The notes under the pieces were generated by a model. That model worked only from the letters and a program-made list of their open reading frames with translations. It searched no databases and was not told where the DNA came from. A stretch of DNA of 64,000 nucleotides from Castor canadensis (lineage: Eukaryota; Chordata; Mammalia; Rodentia; Castoridae): contig NC_133399.1 of NCBI RefSeq assembly GCF_047511655.1, positions 2,049,333 through 2,113,332 on the forward strand, read 5' to 3'. Made by a program: the position numbers and the translations under genes. Within the stretch, counting starts at the first letter, position 1. Each line of letters starts with the position of its first letter. Below are positions 21,412 to 33,699 of this stretch, piece by piece.

Positions 21412-24030
21412 CTAATATGCCCGACACACATTTGTGAGAAGAATTGTGAGTGTTACAGCAGTGGAAACAGACAATCTCTGTCTTATAAATTCACATGCTG
21501 ATGTGGTCTCCACATATCCAATGTATTTTATTTTTATCACACTCTCATTCTACATGTATGCTCAAAAGCACTTCATAGTAATTCTGACATATCACTAGAC
21601 CTATTTGTTAAATTCAAAGCAGAATATGTTCACAAAAATTACATGTTATACACTAGGTTTTTAGCAATCTACTAACAAATTCCTTCTTCTTAGTTCCCAT
21701 TTGAGTAATATCAGGTGCAAATAGACTACAGCAATAATGTTTTTACTACATGAGTAAATGTTTCATGTCTACTGGCATTGCAGAACTGCTAATGGGATGA
21801 ACTTCACCAAACCAAATATATAGTGTAAAGAGGGGAGAGTGTCCTGAAGCAATTTACTCCAATAATACCCTATTGTATATATACAATTTATGATTATTTT
21901 CACATTTCTGCAAGGCTGACTAGAGGTAGTCTGCTGTAAGACAAACCGCAATGCACTCATGGTCATGAATAGAAAGTGGGTACGACAAATAGTATTCAAT
22001 ATCACTTTCCAAAACAATTTTTTTAACTGATCACCTCCTTTGTGAGCATATCAAGAGAACATTTGGAAGCTTCTACCTAGTTCAGAACAGACCAACCAAA
22101 ATTTAAAGGTAAATAAGACTCATGAAGGATCATTCATGTAAAGTTACAGTTTGTGCTTAGCAAGCAAAAACATAATGTAGAAAGGTGAAATTTGGCATGT
22201 GTCCCTAGAAATTGATGGATTTCAACTACCTGTATACAATTTTGCAATTTCTAAAATATACCTTAAAACTCATGAACAAAACTACTTTTCAAAGTGTAAT
22301 CAGTGTCATAAATTGCAAACAGTAATTAAAAATAAATGGAATAAGAAGGTGATCCCTTGATCCACTTGTGGAGGCCTAATTCCAACAGAAGGACCACAAC
22401 ATTGGAGATATTGGGAAATACAGAAGATAAAATCTGAACACTTTTGTAGTCATGGTGTCACATGCCTGGCATCCCAGCATTTGCAAAACTAAGGTAGGAC
22501 TAACATATGTTCGGTGTGATCCTGGCATGCATCTCCAGTTCAAGAGCTATGTATGAAGACTCGGTGTGAAAGTAACACAAAAAGAAGAGCACTTGCAAGC
22601 TCACTACTCAAGGAACATACACAATGAATGTGGAGTGTTAATATATTAGAGTGGCAAAAGACAAATAATGAGGATAAATATTGGCAAAGCAAGCAAAAGT
22701 ATTAGTATACTGCATACACTAATGAATGAGAGTGTGATTGAGAAATGCACATGTCTTGTCAACATAAGACACCATGTATGAATCAAGACCTATTTATGAA
22801 GTAGCTGAATAAAATAAGTGTTCAAAATCCAAGTACATAAGAACAGTGTAATGATTGAATGGAGTGCAATTGATGCAATCTCCACTAACATTTCTTTAAT
22901 TCTAATAATGAAATAGAGTCCTGAAATTGCACTTTCTGCAGACTTCCACAAAAGCCCCAAAAACCACGACCACTGTAACAAAAGTGAAAATAGTGTAGTT
23001 CAATATCACACATAATTGAGTTTGTGAAATAAACTCAAAGACAGCACGAAGACCACTTCTATATGGAATAGGTCTAATAGTTTTTCTGATTCCAAAGGGT
23101 CAAAAATAGAAGCACACAGTTTAAGGGATTAGATGAAAAAAGAAGGGCAAGGATTAAGGTGGTAGCCATCTACTGTAGTAAGGTGTGCAGACCCTTTTTA
23201 TTCACATCTACCAGGGCACTAGATACCTACTGTGAATGCATGTGTAGATCTTTGCATGTATTTCAGAATTACCTTGAGATAATTTCACTGCATAATTTCC
23301 TATGTCTTTTCTCTGTTTTACATCACTTTAATGTCAAAAATTTATGCATTTGGTCATTTAATCCAGTTCCAAAGGTCTGAAAAATTGTGCTCAGCTGTAT
23401 GCCAGAAACCCACATAACTAAATTGTAGAAATTTTACTAAATACCCACATCTCTCAAATGCACAAAAGCATTCCAGTCACATAAAGAACCCAAACTTGTC
23501 ATTCTGTTAGATTCTGCCTCTCAGATTTTCTCAGCTTGTACAAAATAGTGCAAAGAAAATACTTATGAAGCAAACTATTTAAAGTTTTCTGTTCTTCCTG
23601 CAGTCATGCTCACTGTTATCCACCCTGAATCAGCAGAAAAGCCCTCCTTATTGTCACCCTCAGAACAGAATTATCACCAGGAATAATTTCCTGGTACTGC
23701 AAGTTGATTTAGCAACCTGTTGTCATCTGTAACCTACCAAGTTCTTCCCCTTTCTTGGAAACCAAGTATTTTTTCTGCCTAGCAATTGGGACATAAGCAT
23801 ACCTTAATTTTGGAACTACCCACATACTGCAATAATTCCATAAAACCTTCATGGGTGAAGAACACACTCAGTATGAAAAGGAGCCTTGTAAGGCATAAGT
23901 TTCTATTACTCATCACAGAAACCTGAGAATATAACTCTGGGAGAAAATTATGTCCTTTTACTCCCATCTCCTAGTGAGAAAACTCTAGGCTGCTAAACTT
24001 ATGGTCTCTAACTTTCCCAAGGTCCACCAC
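21412..24030 (-). other. Intron 1 region upstream of the KRAB exon
   Basis: Non-coding and A/T-rich. Apart from one diverged SINE (22430-22640) I recognise no feature. The part from about 23540 shows weak similarity to 28930-29770. Confidence 0.5.
22430..22640 (+). mobile_element. Diverged 7SL-like SINE
   Basis: It has the head pattern 'cacatgcctggcatcccagc' and the dimer layout but is strongly diverged. Confidence 0.45.
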
Positions 24031-25850
24031 AGCTTCAACAATTGTCACAAATTACATTGTGACTAGACAAATTCTATGAATGAAAATGCAAACAACTGAA
24101 AACTTACCCAAGCAAATTAATCTTGGTAACACTAGCGGTTAAGACCGCCACCCACCATCCTCCAGGTTCCCATTATACTTAGATGCCCAACAAGGGAAGG
24201 ACACACTTTTGATTCTTCCATGTTCCACCTCATATTCATCATCTTACTTGATCAGCTGAAAAAGAACCCTAACTATACAAAGTATCCTAATGAAACTCCC
24301 TGCCCTTTCCAGCCAGTCTCTGCCTCACCCTCAGCCTGAGCCACTATATCAACCTGTCCTTCACTGTCACATGAAACACAGTCTCAAGGCTAAGGATCAA
24401 TGGTCAAGGAGCTAATTGGGGTCCCTCGTTTACATATAACCTCTCAGGGTCTTTTTACTACTTTTTTCTTCTCTTTACTACTCTTGAAATAACAACCCTT
24501 CTTTGCCTTGCCTTGAGGCATGTGCAGACTCTGTTGTTGGGGTTATCCAGCACTGAAATCCTAAGTTCATGGTTTGCCTCAATCTTCATTTCATTTTTGG
24601 AAAATGCTGTCTAGAAACAGGCCACAGAGGACATCAATTATGTTCATAAATCTTTGATAAGTTTCCAGTCTCAATCCTCCCATTTGAAACCCAACAGCAA
24701 GTGCACCACCACTGCAGTGAGTTGTGCAGTGTGAGCTCTCTGTAAATTTAGGGATTTACTAAAACCCTAAGTAGCACATGTCTGGGATCTGGTTGTGCAT
24801 TCTCGACCCTACTTCCACATTTTTACATAATTCAGGACCATCAATTTTACCCTGAGCAGATTGGAAGAAGCGGGGACACCAAGAATCACAGCTTCTGCTG
24901 CTGGGAAACTACTCCCTCCCACCATCACCTCATCTGGGGAGAGAATCAAGGGCTCCAGGATGGGTCAGGTTACTCACAGGTAGAGACCAGCATGACAGGG
25001 TCCTGTGCCATCTTTGCAGATCCACATGCAATGGAGAGGATGGAGGGCCACAAGGCACTTTAGATAACAAAGGCCCCAGACTCCAGGGCTGTGCTGGGGA
25101 GGCCAAGGTCCCTCACCACTGCTTCAAGCAGTTCCAATGTCCTTGTCCTACTAAGAATGGTAACAAGCACTACATCGGCCTGCTATGGTGACTGGGGTTC
25201 TGCACACCACCCTAACTGAGCACACACATAACAGGGGAGTGAGATTGAGTTCCACAGAGTCCATATCAGAAGAAATCTCAGTGATTCAGAAAGTGATGGG
25301 AACCAGAAAGTCATTTTTGAAAGATCAGACGGTGGTGCCTCCTCCCACCGGATTCTGGTTGGACAATCTGGACAGTTCTTTCCCTCCAGCATTTTTCATT
25401 GGCTATTGAAACAAGGCCCTGTCCCATTAGATCTGTGAGACAGGAGAACTGATACCCTATGTGGTAAAGTGTCAGGACCGATAAGTGATTCTAGGCACAG
25501 CCCTTAGAAGACCAGGCCTCTTCCCTGGACCTTATGTTCCACAGTGGGGGAGGAATGCATTGTATTTAAGCAGAACCTGCACCTGGCTTTTCCAAAAGAA
25601 CTCTATTTTTTTCTTTCTCATAGAAATGGAGCCAGGAGTCTGCTATGAATATTCCACACTCAGCATCTAAGGATATAGCTTCTGATTTCACATAAGGATC
25701 AATTTGCAGGACAGGGCAAATGAGACTTCAATAGAATAGGACAAAAGGCCTGGTGTTGTCACACTATGTTGATATCAGTCACTTGTCTTTATGGACAAGG
25801 AATTCTCACACCTGGTCCTTTAATCTACCCATTATCACCCAAAAAAGTAA
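24030..25850 (-). repeat. Duplicated module A, copy 2
   Basis: This aligns with 29770-31560 over its whole length, from 'gtgactagac' near 24060 to the end of the promoter-like part. The plus-strand ATTGG at 25398-25402 reads CCAAT on the minus strand, about 225 bases upstream of the first-exon remnant. Strand is given by the first-exon orientation. Confidence 0.7.
25173..25230 (-). pseudogene. First-exon remnant, donor lost
   Basis: At the position equivalent to the exon end at 38165 the minus strand reads ATG followed by TAGTGC instead of GTGAGT. The ATG is kept but the donor is gone, so this copy should not splice as exon 1. It is the nearest copy upstream of the KRAB exon. Confidence 0.55.
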
Positions 25851-25854
25851 GAAC

Positions 25855-25965
25855 AAGCTGGGTGCGGGGCTCACACCTGTAATCCTAACTACTCAGGATG
25901 CAGAGATCAGAAGGATTGTGGTTTGAAGCCAGACCAGGCAAAAACTTTACCTTAATTGTTCAGAA
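25855..25965 (+). mobile_element. 7SL-like SINE head
   Basis: The fragment carries 'cacacctgtaatcctaacta' and 'ggtttgaagccagac' and stops before the tRNA half. Confidence 0.75.
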
Positions 25966-26029
25966 GAAACAGAACAGCTAATAAGCAAACTCCTAAACAT
26001 TGTCTCATTTTTACACTCCTGAATTCTAT

Positions 26030-27035
26030 GATGCATCCTCAACCTGAGGCAACACAACCCCTTTTTATGGTCACCTGAAGACAATCTCAGCTCAGGGGTA
26101 AGGGTACCTGGTTCAGGAGCTGATGGTTCCCCCTTTGGTGTCCTTCCTCTCCCATAGTCATCCACTATAGTATGCTCCTCCCTAGAAAACACAGCCCTGC
26201 TGTACCTCACCCTTGAGATGCTGCAGACTTCCAAGTTGGCACTGCCCTGCTACTGTGACTTCAATATGGTCAGTCCATTCTCCATCTGAAATTAAAGTTT
26301 GAACATACTATCTAGACAACTCCAATTATGTCAGAGATTGCAAAAACCTCAAACCTTCAACACCTTCCCAACATGTCCCCTTTGTCATGAACCCCACATA
26401 CACATGCAGAGCCATTGTTGTGAGCTGGGCAATGCAAAGACAGCTTCAGTTTAGGAATTTATGATGGCCCTAAGAAGAACTGGGCTGCGGACCTGGCTCT
26501 AGTCTGAGATCAGCTTCTAAACACTTAGCTAATTCTGGGCAATCACCAAAGACCCAAGGATAATGGAGGAAGCCCAAACCTCCCACCACTGAAGGCTGGG
26601 GAGACCAGGGGCTCAGGTGCTGAGGAGTCCTAACAGGGGCCTGGGCCAGGGCTATGTCACTGCACATAGAGGACAGGATGCCAGAGTGTGCCCATCAGAA
26701 CAGTCCCACCCCAGGACAAAGAACAACTGCAAAACTGCACAAGCTGCAACTCAGACCACAAAATGTAGTGATGTACTTGGGAGGACCAGGTCTGTACCAA
26801 CCTTTTCAGGCCATTTCTTATGTTTTCATCCTCCTATGGTCTGAGATGCCAGCTACAAACAGCATTTCAGGCTTCTAGGGTGAGTTAACTTCTGCTCACT
26901 CACCTGGGACCATATGCTGGTCACAGTAGGAGAGAGACTAAATTACATGGAATTGCTCTCAGCAGCACAATGAGAGGAAGAAAATGACAAAAGACCAGAA
27001 GGTATTTCCTGTATTAATTAGAGGGTTCTACTTAC
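26030..27035 (-). repeat. Duplicated module A, copy 3
   Basis: This is closest to the copy at 58200-59440. Both share 'cttcagtttaggaatttatga', a first-exon remnant followed by 'ggtgagttaa', and 'gaattgctctyagcagcacaatg'. The two probably derive from one duplication. Confidence 0.7.
26863..26910 (-). pseudogene. First-exon remnant, donor lost
   Basis: The minus strand reads 'agcctgaaatg' followed by CTGTTT, so the ATG is kept but the donor is not. Confidence 0.5.
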
Positions 27036-27039
27036 TGCA

Positions 27040-28620
27040 GCCAGCTCCAGAGTCTTCCCTTCCATACACATACTCAGTAGGTCTCATTTACCATTTCTTC
27101 TCAAGCACCCAGTACTTACATATATATATATATATGATAACAAATGTGAATAACTGATTTTGCAGACTGGAGGCATGGCTCAATTGTAGATCATGTGCCT
27201 AGCAAATGTGAATCCCTAACTTTAAATCCCAGTATGCCCAGGGAGAGAAAGGATTTAGTGTATCTTTACTTAATTATTTTCAGTACACTTTCTTCTCTGA
27301 TCTTTATTTATAAACACCCTTTCCTTCTCTCCAAAAATTCACTGCAAGTTTTGCAATACTAGTGTACATGTGATATATTCTGTAAATAACATTCAATTTT
27401 TATTCTCTTGTTCAGAACAAAAAACATCAATAACTTTAGGAAGAGGTATGCAACCTTAGAGAGCTGTCAAAAGAGAAGATTCTCAAAATCCAAGTTATCT
27501 CTTAAATGTGAGGAGTAGGTGTGGGCTTAAGAAATACAGCACCTGCTTTACAAGTGCAAAGCCCTGAGTTTGAAACCCAATTCCACCCAAAAATGTGTAA
27601 TATATCTTTTTTGGTAGCATTAAAGAGATGCTGAAAATTATTAATTATAAGATGCCTTTGTAAAGGTTGGCAAAAACTAAGTTCCTGAAATCAAAGTGAC
27701 AGATGCAATGAAAAAAAAAGGGAGTTTGTTTTTGTAAATTTTCATGATCATGACACCAAGGATAAAATTGTAATTCAGAAATATCCTAGTGTGTGCCGGT
27801 TTGTGGTGGCTGATGCCTGTCAACTCATCTACTCAGGAGACAAAGATTGGTAGGGTCATTGTTTGAGACCAACCTGTGCAAAAAGTTAATGCAACATCAT
27901 CTCAGACAGTAACTCTGTATGGTGGTATTTGCAAATAACTCCACCTACATGGGAGTTTCTGTGGAAGGATTGTAGTGTGAGGAAGTCATAATCAAAATGG
28001 GAGACCCTAAATGAAAAGTAACTAAAATAACACGAAATAACTTGGGAGCCAGGCTTGAATTCCAAATGCCCATATCCATGGTCAAAAATGTGTGACAGAG
28101 CCTGTCAGGACAGAGCAAAACAGGAGAGGTTGTTGTGCTTGGGACCTCATCACAGATGTCACCTATTGGTGGGCAGCTGGGTGAGTGCAGTGGAGTGAAA
28201 ATGTGGAGAGGAATAGAGGTTTGCCTAGAAGAGTCTCAGAATTTTCCCTGCTTGATACAGTACTCCAGGTTAGTCAGTGAGCAGTCTGAACAGTCTGTTA
28301 ATAATGTCCCCTCCTTATCCAAGGAACAAAATAAAGAAAAACAAAGAAATATGGATTCTATTCTCTATATCATTGATGAAGATCAAATTACATTTTGAAA
28401 TTAGAAAGACAACAAGAACAAGAACAACAAAAAGACCACATCTTAAAATGTTCAACATCAGGGCTATAGAACACAAAATTTTATCAAAACATAAATCCAG
28501 TTTAATACTAGACAAAATTAAATGACTTTTGTCATTCCAATATTTCATAAATAACACAATAAATAAGCACATATACAGGAAAGATCAAGTGATAAATTCA
28601 TGTAGATCAAATTTCCTGAA
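27040..28620. repeat. Duplicated module D, copy 2
   Basis: It aligns with 14880-16000 and 63480-64000 in its first half and with 52020-52790 in its second half (27950-28620). It contains two tRNA-like SINE pieces near 27175 and 27520 and a SINE pair at 27800-28060. It adjoins module A copy 3 directly. Confidence 0.75.
27119..27136 (+). repeat. (TA)n microsatellite
   Basis: Eight or nine TA units lie at the start of the module D copy that follows. Confidence 0.9.
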
Positions 28621-29250
28621 CTGAATTTAATTTCATCCAATTATCCATAAAAGAATTTTTCCCAATTCTGAATCAAATTTATGAAATTTGCATGCTAAGT
28701 CATCATTTACCATTAAAATAGGCAAGAAGCATGAAAAATTCCTAGCTGCTGAAGTAAACAGCAATTTCACAGAAAGAAGATTCAAAAAAAGAAACAAAAG
28801 GGAAGCTGGTCAACAATGCAGCCTGTTGATCCTACGCTACATGAGAAGGTTGTACACATTTTTAAAGTTAGAGACCACTGTCTCTGTGCAGATGCAGCCC
28901 ATGGTTGCTTACTTTGAGGAAGGGTGTGAAAGGAACCTACAAAACTAGGAAAATTCAGTCAGTAACCTCCACACACACAATTTTCCCCGCTTCAACAATG
29001 AAATGGCTTACTATGACACAGGCTCCTTGGGAAATATTCAATATCCAGAGCCAATTCAATATTCAGAGCTGTGCTGTTTCTTCCTGGCATTGCTAAACTC
29101 AAATGAATTCCCCAACACCAATGGGCTTCCCATGTTTTAATTCTGAGGACAGTCTGCAATGCAGAGCTGTAGGCATTCAGCAAGTTTAGCACTGAGACCA
29201 AGGCACTGGCAGCACTGTATGTTCCAGTTCCATATGTGTGTGCTCTGTTT
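28620..29250. other. Non-coding DNA, weak module C similarity at the end
   Basis: Nothing coding is supported. The last part ('gtgctctgtttggtcacca') resembles module C, so a diverged C copy may end here. Confidence 0.35.
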
Positions 29251-29269
29251 GGTCACCATTCCCCATCTT

Positions 29270-29512
29270 TTTTTTTTTTTATTTTTTTGTGGTACTGGGG
29301 TTTGAATCCAGGGCCTCATACTACCTAGGTGAGTGCTTTACCATGTGATCCACTCCAACAGCCCTTCCTTGCGTTCGGTATTTTTGAGATGGGTTCTTGC
29401 AAACTATTTGCTCAGGGCTGGCTTATTTTCCCAGGGCTGGCTTCAAATCATGATCCTCCTGATCTCTACTTTCTAGGAGATAGGATTGCAGGTGTGAGTC
29501 ACCGGTGCAGGG
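29270..29512 (-). mobile_element. Full-length 7SL-tRNA dimer SINE
   Basis: The minus strand shows the 7SL-like head, a short A-rich linker, the tRNA-like half ('gaggccctggattcaaaccc') and an A-tail. Flanking 16-base copies 'caccattccccatctt' (29254-29269) and 'caccatttcctatctt' (29513-29528) differ at two positions and look like target-site duplications. Confidence 0.88.
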
Positions 29513-29769
29513 CACCATTTCCTATCTTGAAGTTATCTGCTGATGGCACTGTATACCATCTAACTAGTGCCATAAAGACACTACCTAAAAAAGACCAAGA
29601 GCAAACAACCAAACATGCTGCTATTGCTCAGGACATTCTCAGTTTTACTTACTGCAAAGAAGAACCTGGGACCAAGAGCCACACAAGTATACTCTGAAAT
29701 GAATAAGCCATTTTACCCAGTAGGCACATCCCAAAGGTATCTTTTTTTCCACTGTACAAAACAGGCTTT

Positions 29770-31560
29770 GTCAATTTTCACAAACTACCTTGTGACTAGA
29801 CCAATGACCTGAATATAATGCAAACACTTGAAAATTTACCCAGGATTGCCCAAGTAATCCTTGTGAACACGTGATTGAACCCCACCATCCTTCCTATTCT
29901 CATTACACTTAGATGTCCTTCTCTTTTAAATTGACCACAAGGCAAGGACAAACTTTCAATTTTCACACTTTATGCCTCAAAATCACTAACTTAATTGATC
30001 ACAAGGAACTGAACACTCATTAAGCAAACCGCCCTGCATGTTCTCTGCTTCCTCCACATCTGTGATCTCTGACCATGTGCAATAAGAACCAGCAAATGAC
30101 ACCTCCTTTACTGACACTCTAAGGATGGGCTGGCCTCAGGGAAAGATGTCCTGCCATTGGATCAGGTGTTGTCCTTCCATCATCCTTCATCTCCAACTTT
30201 ATTTCTCCTCCTGTTTGCTCCTCCCTATAAAACACAGACCTGCTCTGTTTCATCCTTAAGATCCTGCAGGCCTTGCAGTTGCTGCTGTCCCAACACTGTG
30301 ACCTCCTTTCACTATGTTCATGTCCTACCTCAATCTGCATTTCATTTGTGAAAATACTGTCTAGACATAGGGCAAGGTCAACAGCAATTATGTCAGAGAG
30401 AGCAACAGTCTCAAACCCTAAACACCTCCCCAAATCTACACTTCACCTTGAACACCAAATGCATATGCAATCCCTTTTCAGTGAGTTGGGCATGACAGGG
30501 ATAAGTGTAAATTTAGGGATTTATTGTAGCCATAACAAGTACTTGCTTGAGGGACTGACCCTGGATGCGAGACTTCATACATTTGTATTATTCAAATTTT
30601 AAATATTTATATTAGTCAGGTCAATAATATGTACCTAGAAATTGGCAGAAGCAGGGAACCCAATGACCACAGATCATGATGCACGGGAACCCATGACCTT
30701 CTGCCATCTCCACAGTCTGGAGAGGCATGAGATCTAACGCAGAGCTCCCTGACAGTGTTCTAGGTCAGGGACATGTCAAAAGTAGGTAGCTGACAGAATG
30801 ATTGGCTTAAACCCATCCAGCCAGCCACAGCCCTAGAAAAGAAAAAACCAAGGGACAGCAGTACCAACAGTTCCTTGATCTATAGGCTTCAGGGCTGTGA
30901 TGGAGAGTCCCACTTCCATCCCAGCCACTAAGGCCAGTGTCAATCCCTTGATCCTGCCCCATCTGCAATGCAGGTCAGAAACTCACGATTAACTGCTTCT
31001 GTGGTGACTGGTTCTTGCTTATCACTGGGGCAAAAGCAATGCACATTGAGAAACTGAATCACAGAGATGGATCTCAGGAGCACAGAGTGCTCCAGAAAAT
31101 GGGGCATCAGTAAATTCATTTCATGTTAAGCAGTCAGGCCTCCTCCTGATGGACTCTGATTGGTCTTTCCCTACAGTTTGCTCCTTGTAGCACTTCTCCT
31201 TGGCTTCTAATCCACAACAGTTAGGGGAGAAGGGATCTTTTCTTGGCAGTGTGCCAGTACTAAACACCTGTTTCCAGCTATACCTGTCAGCAGGCTAGGA
31301 CTCCTTTCTGGTCCCTATACAGCCCAGCTTGGGATTCATTGTACAAAAGCAGAACTTTCTCCTGAATTTTCAGGGTGGAAACTGCTTCTTCCACTTTGAA
31401 AGTGGGCCAGCAGTCTGTAGAGGGAATTCCACAATGAGTATCCATGGATATACCACCTGGTCTCACAAAAAGAGCACTGGGCATACCAGCATCAACATTC
31501 ATCCTATTAGAATCGTATGATCCATCCACTCTTTAAACTTTCTGACATGCTCACAAATCT
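29770..31560 (-). repeat. Duplicated module A, copy 4
   Basis: This aligns with 24030-25850 end to end. It contains a minus-strand CCAAT (plus ATTGG at 31159-31163) about 170 bases upstream of the first-exon remnant at 30987. The promoter-like part is therefore conserved better than the exon start. Confidence 0.7.
30987..31040 (-). pseudogene. First-exon remnant, start codon lost
   Basis: The donor GTGAGT is intact (plus 30981-30986), but the preceding triplet is ATC instead of ATG. A transcript could splice from here, but it would not supply the usual start codon. Confidence 0.6.
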
Positions 31561-31639
31561 TCCCAAATGTTCATGATTTTGCTTCAATAATGGTTACCTC
31601 AGTTAATCAGTGCAAACGAAGCATCTCTAAAGCAAGCAC

Positions 31640-31738
31640 ATATTTTTGGAGGGGGTGATTGTGGGACTTGAACTCAAGGCCTCACACTTTCTAAGCTGCT
31701 ACTCTACAGCTTAAGCCACTCTGTAAGACCTCCCAATT
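31640..31738 (-). mobile_element. tRNA-derived SINE fragment
   Basis: Plus-strand 'gggacttgaactcaaggcct' is the reverse complement of the SINE tRNA half. Confidence 0.7.
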
Positions 31739-31849
31739 TCTTTGGACTATTTTCTCCTTCCTTTAAAAGCAAAACTCTTCTGTGTAACAATTGCGGTGCC
31801 TGCATACCTTACTTTTGGGGAAAACCTCTAGTATAATACATAAACGAAA

Positions 31850-32960
31850 ATCATGTCCTGCATTAATCATGATGTTATTATAAAATGAGAAACAGTCTGA
31901 GGACAGTAACAGGTAAATGAGAAAGGTGATCAAGTCCCCTCTACTGCAAGAGCAACCATGTATGCATGTGGTCACCCATTTCCAATGGGTCTGGCAATGT
32001 GGGGGATACACAGACATTCAGGGATTAGTGGCAACACTAAGAATACTGGGCCTCAGAGGACAGTTTCTGGACTTAAGTCCTGTTTACCCTGAACCTGGAA
32101 GTCTCATAAGAAACTCAGAAACTCAACTTAGAGAAAGAGCAGAGTATACACTGCATTGCAATGCTCCTCCCCCATACAAACTAAACAAGCCCAGAGTGCC
32201 CAATGAATACCCTGCCAACACCACACAGACTGGGAGCCTCATGCATGGTGTGGAGGGGTCCAGTGAGGACTGTGAGCTAGGAAGAATCAGCTCACAGGGA
32301 CAGTCCAGAGATTTCATGACTCCCTGCCTGGCCCCACCCTACAGGCTTCCGGTGTCAAAGAGTGAGTGACATCAAAAGTGGGATCAATCCATACATTAAG
32401 AACATGACTGTGGCCCTCTATGCCCAAATGCTGGGACTGGACAAGCTGTCACCATTTGCAGCTGCTGTTGTAGTCAGGTGTCCCCTAAGGTTTTGCACTC
32501 AGTGTAAATCACACAGCTGCCAAACTGATGGTTCTGAGACAACTGGGAAATGTGGCACATATCTTGATGCCCCACTGTGCATCATGGAACATTTACACTG
32601 GACCTCACTATTGCTAGACACAGGGTAGAGACAGCCTGTCTGCCTCTCTGATTAGCTAATGATTTAGGACAAGAACCTCAGGGCACTAGAGACAGGATCA
32701 GTGTGCTATTCCTGGCTGTATTGATCTATAGGATAGTAACCTCCAACAGCCAATGCTCAGGCTTTGTCATTTCTAAAAAGTTGTCATGACAACCCCCCCA
32801 ATAGGGACCTTCTTTGTATTATACATCTTTGCTCTTCATGCTTATTTCTCCTGAAAATGAGACAAGTGTATGAAGGAAATTGCATGTACAGAGTCCCACA
32901 AATATCATTACATCAGAGGAGAGGTAAGAATGTCAGGCAAGGATACTGCAAGGTAAAGGG
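31850..32960 (-). repeat. Duplicated module B, copy 3
   Basis: This aligns loosely with 12270-13330. Matching landmarks are the 'ggcaatgtgggg' block, the first-exon end at 32453 and the 'cttcctgaaaatgrgacaa' type block near 32850. It is the most diverged of the B copies. Confidence 0.55.
32453..32520 (-). other. KRAB-ZNF first-exon end, nearly intact
   Basis: The minus strand reads 'agctgcaaatg' followed by GTGACAG. The ATG and the GT are kept and only the fifth donor base differs from GTGAG. It lies 11 kb upstream of the KRAB exon on the same strand and could serve as exon 1. Confidence 0.4.
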
Positions 32961-33334
32961 CATATAAGGAGGGTGATGGGGATTTCTGGTGCCACATCTT
33001 GGTAAAAGAATTCACAAAGAGAAGAAAATAGGATAAGCCACAGGTTTATTTGGGAAGCAGTGGGCAACCGAGCACAGGGTAGTCCTACTGATCTAATATG
33101 AGAGTTGGGCAGTTTGCTTATGTAATGCAAAGAAAAAGAAAATCAAAGGTGCACCCTCTAGCAGGAGGGAGGGAAGACTCAATTAGGTATATTGCACTTG
33201 GGGTCCTGAGAACTCAAGCTTTTGTTGTGGTCAATACAGAGGGAGATGGTCATTCCTGGAAAATTGGTCGATGGGTCATTAACTCTCATAGTGTGAGTTA
33301 GATGCTGGGGGCTCAAGCCTGTAATCCTAATTGT

Positions 33335-33690
33335 TGGGGTGAGTACAGGGCAGCACATGAGGACTGGACCCTTCCTTATCACAGGTGGCTAACTGGAAAC
33401 TCTACAAACAGCCCTAAAGAATAACATTCACCTTTAGCCATTTACTAGAAATCTCCCACCCAAACTCAAAGAAAGACCCCATTATCTCAGGAGTGGAAGA
33501 GGGCGGATGGAGGATATTACTGTACAGTGACCTTCCAGGGAGTTCTCTCTGGGACTCCCTTGTTCCTTGGACTTCTACCACTAATTTCCTATATCTATCC
33601 CTAGTCAGCAAGCAGCTGTGGGCACCAGCTCTCATGCTGCGGACTGCACCCAAAGAATTCTTCTCCCAATATGGGATGTGCTCATTTTAG
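33335..33690 (+). mobile_element. Diverged solo LTR (same family as 35447-35802)
   Basis: Read on the plus strand, 'cagccctaaagaa', 'cattatctcagga', 'cagtgacctt' and 'ctatccctagtcag' line up in order with the minus-strand LTRs at 35447-35802 and 53325-53660. It is older than those two. The usual AATAAA is degraded to a form like 'caatatgggatg'. Confidence 0.6.
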
Positions 33691-33699
33691 GCAGCTTGA

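Noticed and set aside
24961-25010. Alternative first exon with a strong donor (CCT followed by GTGAGTAA on the minus strand)
   Set aside because: Its ATG (about 24991) would read into a stop when joined to the KRAB exon, and the position does not match the exon end in other A copies.
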